From: Pseudomonadales bacterium
GTDB lineage: Bacteria > Pseudomonadota > Gammaproteobacteria > Pseudomonadales > UBA5862
Direction of reading: 5' to 3'
Length of the DNA stretch: 64,000 nt
Assembly (NCBI GenBank): GCA_024234215.1
Contig: JACKOQ010000002.1
Location: forward strand, 124,001 to 188,000
Shown here: positions 60,376 to 64,000 of the stretch, in pieces
Layout: the number at the start of each line of letters is the position of its first letter
Position numbering within the stretch: the stretch's first letter is position 1
Program-made: the position numbers and the translations under genes
Notes under the pieces: model-generated
Seen by the model: the letters and a program-made list of their open reading frames with translations, nothing else
Database searches by the model: none
What the model was told of the DNA's origin: nothing

Positions 60376-60816
60376 ATGGCATTGGTAAAATGGGAGCCAC
60401 TGCGCGAAATCGAAGAGATGTTCGACCGCTACAGCAAGGCGATGGGCTGGCCAAGAGCCAACATCGGCCAGGAGCTGGTCTCCGGCGACTGGCTGCCGAA
60501 GGTCGACATCGCCGAGACTGACCAGGCCTTCGAGATCAAGGTCGAGCTGCCCGAGGTCAACAGGGAGGACATCAAGATCGGCGTGGAGAACGGCGTGCTC
60601 TCCATCCGCGGCGAGCGAAAGCAGGAAAAAGAGGAAAAAGGCAAGAAGTTCCACCGCATCGAGCGCCACTACGGCAGCTTCGTTCGCAGCTTCTCCCTGC
60701 CGGAGAATGTCGACCCAGACAAGGTCAAGGCAACCTTCAAGGATGGGATGCTGAACCTGCATCTCGAAAAGAGCCAGAAGAGCACGCCCAAGGCAATCGA
60801 CGTCAAGGTCGAATAG
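60376..60816 (+). CDS. Small heat-shock protein Hsp20
   Basis: The protein has 146 residues. WEPLREIEEMFDRYSKAMGW, then the alpha-crystallin domain (WLPKVDIAETDQAFEIKVELPEV, ENGVLSIRGERK, FHRIERHYGSFVRSFSLPENVD, FKDGMLNLHLEK). ATP-independent holdase for unfolding proteins. CAGGAG lies before ATG 60376; the heat-shock promoter and strong terminator make it a single-gene unit. Confidence 0.96.
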   Translation: MALVKWEPLREIEEMFDRYSKAMGWPRANIGQELVSGDWLPKVDIAETDQAFEIKVELPEVNREDIKIGVENGVLSIRGERKQEKEEKGKKFHRIERHYGSFVRSFSLPENVDPDKVKATFKDGMLNLHLEKSQKSTPKAIDVKVE

Positions 60817-60832
60817 CCCACCACAGTTGTCG

Positions 60833-60878
60833 GCGACCACCCCGCTTCAGCCGGATCGGGGTGGTCGCACATCTTTTT
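60833..60878 (+). terminator. Intrinsic terminator of hsp20
   Basis: GCGACCACCCCG (60833-60844) pairs exactly with 60857-60868, followed by ACATCTTTTT. Confidence 0.9.
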
Positions 60879-61001
60879 GCTCATCGGCCCGCCGCGCCAG
60901 AGCAGAACGCCCCTCGACGCCCGATCCGCGCCTCGAGCGCTACCGTCACCGCGGCAACTTCCGTATCATGCCGCCTTCAATTCAGTTGACGGCAACGGAT
61001 C

Positions 61002-61712
61002 TTGATCAACGAACACCGCCCCTACTACATCAAGCGACTGCACATGGCGGTGCAGAGCTTCTATACGCGCCATTTCGTCGCGCCGCAATTGACCCATCTC
61101 GGCCACGGTCATGCGATCCTGAAGCCGTGGCATCTGCTGATCTATGGCCAACCGATCTCGATCGGTGACTTCGCCCACATCATCTGCACCCCCAATGCCC
61201 AGGTGCAGTTGACGGTGCTGGGCAAGGGCCGCATCGAGATCGGCAAGCATGTGCTGATCACCCCCGGCGTGCGCATGTCGTCCGCTTCGATGATCCAGAT
61301 CGGCGACGACTGCATGTTCGCCTACAACGCCTATCTGACCGACGCCGACTGGCACGGCATCTACCACCGCGAGAAGGCCATTGGCGCCACTGCACCGATC
61401 GTGCTGGGCAACAATGTCTGGGTCGGTGACAGCGCCATCATCTGCAAGGGGGTGACCATCGGCGACAACAGCATCATCGGTGCCGGTGCGGTGGTGGCCA
61501 AGGACATTCCACCCAACTCGATCGCCGTCGGCAATCCGGCGCGGGTGGTCAAGGAGCTTGATCCGCAGATTCCGATCACCACCCGTGCCGAGCTGTTCCG
61601 CAATCCTGAGCAGCTCCAGCGCGAACTGGAGCACATCGACCGCAATCTGCTGAAGAACAACAGCCTGCTTGGCTGGCTGCGCAGCAAGCTGCTGCCGCGG
61701 CCGGGCGATTGA
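61002..61712 (+). CDS. Hexapeptide-repeat acyltransferase
   Basis: The protein has 236 residues. The left-handed beta-helix spans about 70-185 with many I-G-x-x repeats (IEIGKHVLITPGVRMSSASM, IVLGNNVWVGDSAIICKGVT, IGDNSIIGAGAVVAKDIPPN) and the VGNPARVVKEL end typical of O-acetyltransferases of sugars or lipids. The substrate is unknown. The start is TTG at 61002; ATG 61044 would cut 14 conserved-looking residues. Confidence 0.85.
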   Translation: MINEHRPYYIKRLHMAVQSFYTRHFVAPQLTHLGHGHAILKPWHLLIYGQPISIGDFAHIICTPNAQVQLTVLGKGRIEIGKHVLITPGVRMSSASMIQIGDDCMFAYNAYLTDADWHGIYHREKAIGATAPIVLGNNVWVGDSAIICKGVTIGDNSIIGAGAVVAKDIPPNSIAVGNPARVVKELDPQIPITTRAELFRNPEQLQRELEHIDRNLLKNNSLLGWLRSKLLPRPGD

Positions 61713-61765
61713 TTCAACGGTTTTTCATCCGCTTTTTCCTGCCATCTGCTTTCTGGTTTTGAAAC

Positions 61766-62083
61766 ATGACCACCACACCCCCCAAACGCAAGGACAAAAA
61801 GGCCGTCATCGGCCAGAGCTGGAGCGATGAACATCTGCGCAGCCTGCTCGATCTGCAACCTCCCGCAGGCCTGTCAGCCGATCACCATCGGCTGCTGCAG
61901 GCCTACCGGAGCATGATCGCCGAGGATTTCAGCCGCTTCATCGGCCACTTCATCGCGGCGGGCCATGACCTCGATGCCACCGATCCACGTGGCCAAAGCG
62001 TGGCCCGGATCATTGCCGGCCATCCCAAGGGAGAGGAATACCTGATCGCCTTGCGACAGGCCGGCGCGCGGATGACTGATTGA
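61766..62083 (+). CDS. PA4642-family conserved protein
   Basis: The protein has 105 residues. KRKDKKAVIGQSWSDEHLRSLLDLQPP, HHRLLQAYRSMIAEDFSRFIGHFIAAGHDLDA, ending EEYLIALRQAGA. It resembles the PA4642 family of Pseudomonas, of unknown role. Helical, soluble. Confidence 0.75.
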   Translation: MTTTPPKRKDKKAVIGQSWSDEHLRSLLDLQPPAGLSADHHRLLQAYRSMIAEDFSRFIGHFIAAGHDLDATDPRGQSVARIIAGHPKGEEYLIALRQAGARMTD

Positions 62084-62228
62084 TTGACCACACGATCCAT
62101 TCGCCATCGGTCTTCGCTGGCCACTGCCGTACCATGAAGCCACACGCCTGTTCCCACCATCGGTCTCCTTGCCAGCGTCACCTGTCGATGCAGATGCGGG
62201 CGCGGCCCGCTGTCCGGATCACCGCCCG

Positions 62229-63602
62229 ATGAACTCCGCCGAGCTTCGCGCGACCCTCGCGCTCTCGCTGCTCTTTGCGCTGCGCATGGTCGGGCTGTTC
62301 ATGGTGCTGCCGGTGCTGACCCTGCATCAGTCCGAACTGCGCGACGCCACACCGCTGCTGATGGGATTGGCCCTCGGTGCGCATGGGCTGACCCAGGCAC
62401 TGCTGCAGATTCCCTTCGGATTGTTGTCGGACCGCATCGGTCGCCGGCCGGTGATCTCGCTGGGCCTGCTGCTGTTCATCGCCGGCAGCGTGGTGGCGGC
62501 GCTGTCATCCAGCGTCTACGGCATCATCGCCGGCCGCCTGCTGCAGGGCAGCGGCGCCATTGCCAGCCCGCTGATGGCACTGCTGGCCGACCTGACCCGC
62601 GACCAGGTGCGCACCCAATCGATGGCCATCATGGGGGTCAGCATCGGCCTCTCCTTTTCGGCCGCCTTGATCCTGGGTCCGATGGTGACCCACGTCAGCG
62701 GCCTGAGCGGCATCTTCTGGATCAGCGCGCTGCTGGCCATCGCTGGCGAACTGATCCTGCTGCTGCTGGTGCCCAAGGCGCGCCAGCAGATCATCCACCG
62801 CAACGTCGAGGCCGTGCCGGGGCAGCTGGGACAGGTGCTGGCTGACCGCGAGCTGTTGCGGCTCAACTTCGGTGTCTTTGCGCTCCATTTCATGATGATG
62901 GCCAGCTTCGTCGTGCTGCCGATGATTCTGACCCAGCAACTGTCGATTCCAGTCGGTCAGCATTGGCACTACTACCTGCCGATCATCGGCGTGTCCTTCT
63001 TCGCCATGTTGCCGTTCCTGATCATTGCCGAAACCCGGCAGCAGATGAAGCCGGTCTTTCTCGGTGCGCTGGCGCTGGTGATCATCAGTCAACTGCTGCT
63101 GTCGCTCGATCAGAGCGACCTCTGGTCTGTGGTCGCGGCACTGTTTGTCTTCTTCATGGGTTTCAACCTGCTGGAGTCGACCCTGCCCTCGCTGGTGAGC
63201 AAGATGGCGCCGGCCGGCAGCAAGGGCACGGCAATGGGAATGTTCTCCAGCAGCCAGTTTCTCGGCGCCTTCTTCGGCGCGGCCAGTGGCGGCGCCCTGA
63301 TGCACTGGTTCGCCAGCAGCCACGGCTACCGACCGCTGTTTCTGACACTGAGCGGTATCGGCCTGCTCTGGTTCCTGCTCGCCTGCGGCATGAAGAGACC
63401 GCGCACGCTGCTCGATCTGCGGCTCGATGAACCCGCTCCCGAGGATCCCTACCAAGCCGAACTGCTGCTGCATGAACTGCGTGCGCTTGCCGGCGTTGCG
63501 GAAGTGGCACTCTTTCCCGACAGCGGCGAGATTTACCTCAAACTCGACCGGCAGCGGTTGGATGACCATGCCCGCCACCGGTTATCATTGCTCGATGCGT
63601 GA
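62229..63602 (+). CDS. MFS transporter with C-terminal ferredoxin-like domain (YajR-like)
   Basis: The protein has 457 residues with twelve membrane helices. LLSDRIGRRPVI is the MFS A-like motif and GRLLQGSGAIASPLMALLADLTR the second signature. The last ~65 residues (PYQAELLLHELRALAGVAEVALFPDSG, EIYLKLDRQRLD) form the YAM-like domain known from YajR. It lies next to ssb, as in Pseudomonas. Substrate unknown. Confidence 0.9.
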   Translation: MNSAELRATLALSLLFALRMVGLFMVLPVLTLHQSELRDATPLLMGLALGAHGLTQALLQIPFGLLSDRIGRRPVISLGLLLFIAGSVVAALSSSVYGIIAGRLLQGSGAIASPLMALLADLTRDQVRTQSMAIMGVSIGLSFSAALILGPMVTHVSGLSGIFWISALLAIAGELILLLLVPKARQQIIHRNVEAVPGQLGQVLADRELLRLNFGVFALHFMMMASFVVLPMILTQQLSIPVGQHWHYYLPIIGVSFFAMLPFLIIAETRQQMKPVFLGALALVIISQLLLSLDQSDLWSVVAALFVFFMGFNLLESTLPSLVSKMAPAGSKGTAMGMFSSSQFLGAFFGAASGGALMHWFASSHGYRPLFLTLSGIGLLWFLLACGMKRPRTLLDLRLDEPAPEDPYQAELLLHELRALAGVAEVALFPDSGEIYLKLDRQRLDDHARHRLSLLDA

Positions 63603-63637
63603 CATCCGATCGCGCGCGTGACAACAGGAGAACCCCC

Positions 63638-64000
63638 ATGGCCCGAGGCATCAACAAGGTCATTCTGATCGGCAATCTGGGCGCGGACCCGGAGGTGCGC
63701 TCGACCGCCAGCGGCACCCAGATCACCAGCATCCGTCTGGCCACCAGCGACAGCTGGACCGACAAACAGGGACAGCGCCAGGAGCGCACCGAGTGGCACC
63801 GGGTGGTCTTCTTCAGCCGCCTCGCCGAGGTCGCCAGCCAATACCTGCGCAAGGGCTCCAAGGTCTACATCGAAGGCTCGCTGCGCACCCAGCAGTGGGA
63901 AAAAAACGGCGAAAAGCGCTACAGCACCGAGATTCACGCCAACGAGATGCAGATGCTCGACGGCCGCGCCGGCGGTGGACAGGAGAGCTATGGTGGTGAC
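63638..64000 (+). CDS. ssb: Single-stranded DNA-binding protein, N-terminal part
   Basis: The first 121 residues are present; the gene runs off the right edge. MARGINKVILIGNLGADPEVRSTASG, TEWHRVVFFSRLAEVASQYLRKGSKVYIEGSLRT form a full OB fold. The Gly-rich linker begins (GRAGGGQESYGGD). ATG 63638 follows CAGGAG. Confidence 0.97.
   Translation, partial: MARGINKVILIGNLGADPEVRSTASGTQITSIRLATSDSWTDKQGQRQERTEWHRVVFFSRLAEVASQYLRKGSKVYIEGSLRTQQWEKNGEKRYSTEIHANEMQMLDGRAGGGQESYGGD

Noticed and set aside
62505..63578. 357-codon minus-strand frame across the MFS gene
   Set aside because: Antisense shadow; low-complexity His/Gln/Arg composition.

Overview
The window is 64 kb of a GC-rich chromosome from a gammaproteobacterium. 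The order tatD-pilZ-holB-tmk-mltG-pabC-fabF-acpP-fabG-fabD-plsX-rpmF-yceD is the arrangement known from Pseudomonas and its relatives. A PilZ-type pilus protein, PurT, HemJ, ErpA, a PanZ-like sensor and a PA4642-family protein agree with this. Two exosortase-sorted (PEP-CTERM type) surface proteins point to an environmental, biofilm-forming member. I cannot name the genus from sequence alone.

Layout. 0-2.6 kb: the end of a NarL-type sensor kinase, its LuxR-type response regulator and two exosortase-substrate proteins. 2.7-12.9 kb: a long minus-strand core block for fatty acid and phospholipid precursors, replication clamp loading, dTMP kinase and cell-wall lytic activity. 13.3-25.7 kb: housekeeping genes (pdxH, purT, gamma carbonic anhydrase, prmB, an acyl-CoA ligase, tyrS, an M23 peptidase, anmK, erpA). 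25.8-31.7 kb: argC, hemJ and a tightly overlapping thiD-thiE-hemL-kinase run. 31.7-38.9 kb: a remnant of a type I restriction subunit with its neighbour gene, small membrane proteins, ctp-envC-gpmI, and a RES/Xre toxin-antitoxin pair. 39-49.7 kb: small regulators and enzymes, a two-gene acyl-CoA dehydrogenase operon, a carboxylesterase, a UV-lesion glycosylase candidate, an FAD-linked dehydrogenase and an FAA-hydrolase protein. 49.8-52.8 kb: an integron remnant. 52.8-64 kb: core genes again (rpiA, rpmB-rpmG, hisBHAF, radC, tRNA-Ala and tRNA-Glu, hsp20, an MFS carrier, ssb).

The most interesting region is 49.8-52.7 kb. A minus-strand ORF starts like an integron integrase but loses that similarity after about 40 codons, where it runs into a repeated sequence. 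Next comes a probable attI with a strong Pc-like promoter. Three plus-strand cassettes follow, each ending in a recognisable attC: a class D beta-lactamase of the OXA-10 group (with Ser at residue 73), a VOC/glyoxalase-fold protein and a DJ-1/PfpI protein whose last residues are encoded by its own attC. The segment is bracketed by a 24-bp inverted repeat that differs at one base and sits between two ordinary chromosomal genes. It looks like a promoter-bearing cassette array that has lost its own integrase and has become fixed in a non-clinical chromosome.

Other regulatory sequence worth noting: a perfect consensus sigma-70 promoter ahead of the tRNA pair, a sigma-32-like promoter ahead of hsp20, an attenuator-like hairpin between acpP and fabF, paired direct repeats ahead of the RES/Xre operon and an IscR-like half site ahead of erpA. 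All family assignments come from reading motifs by eye; no database search was run.
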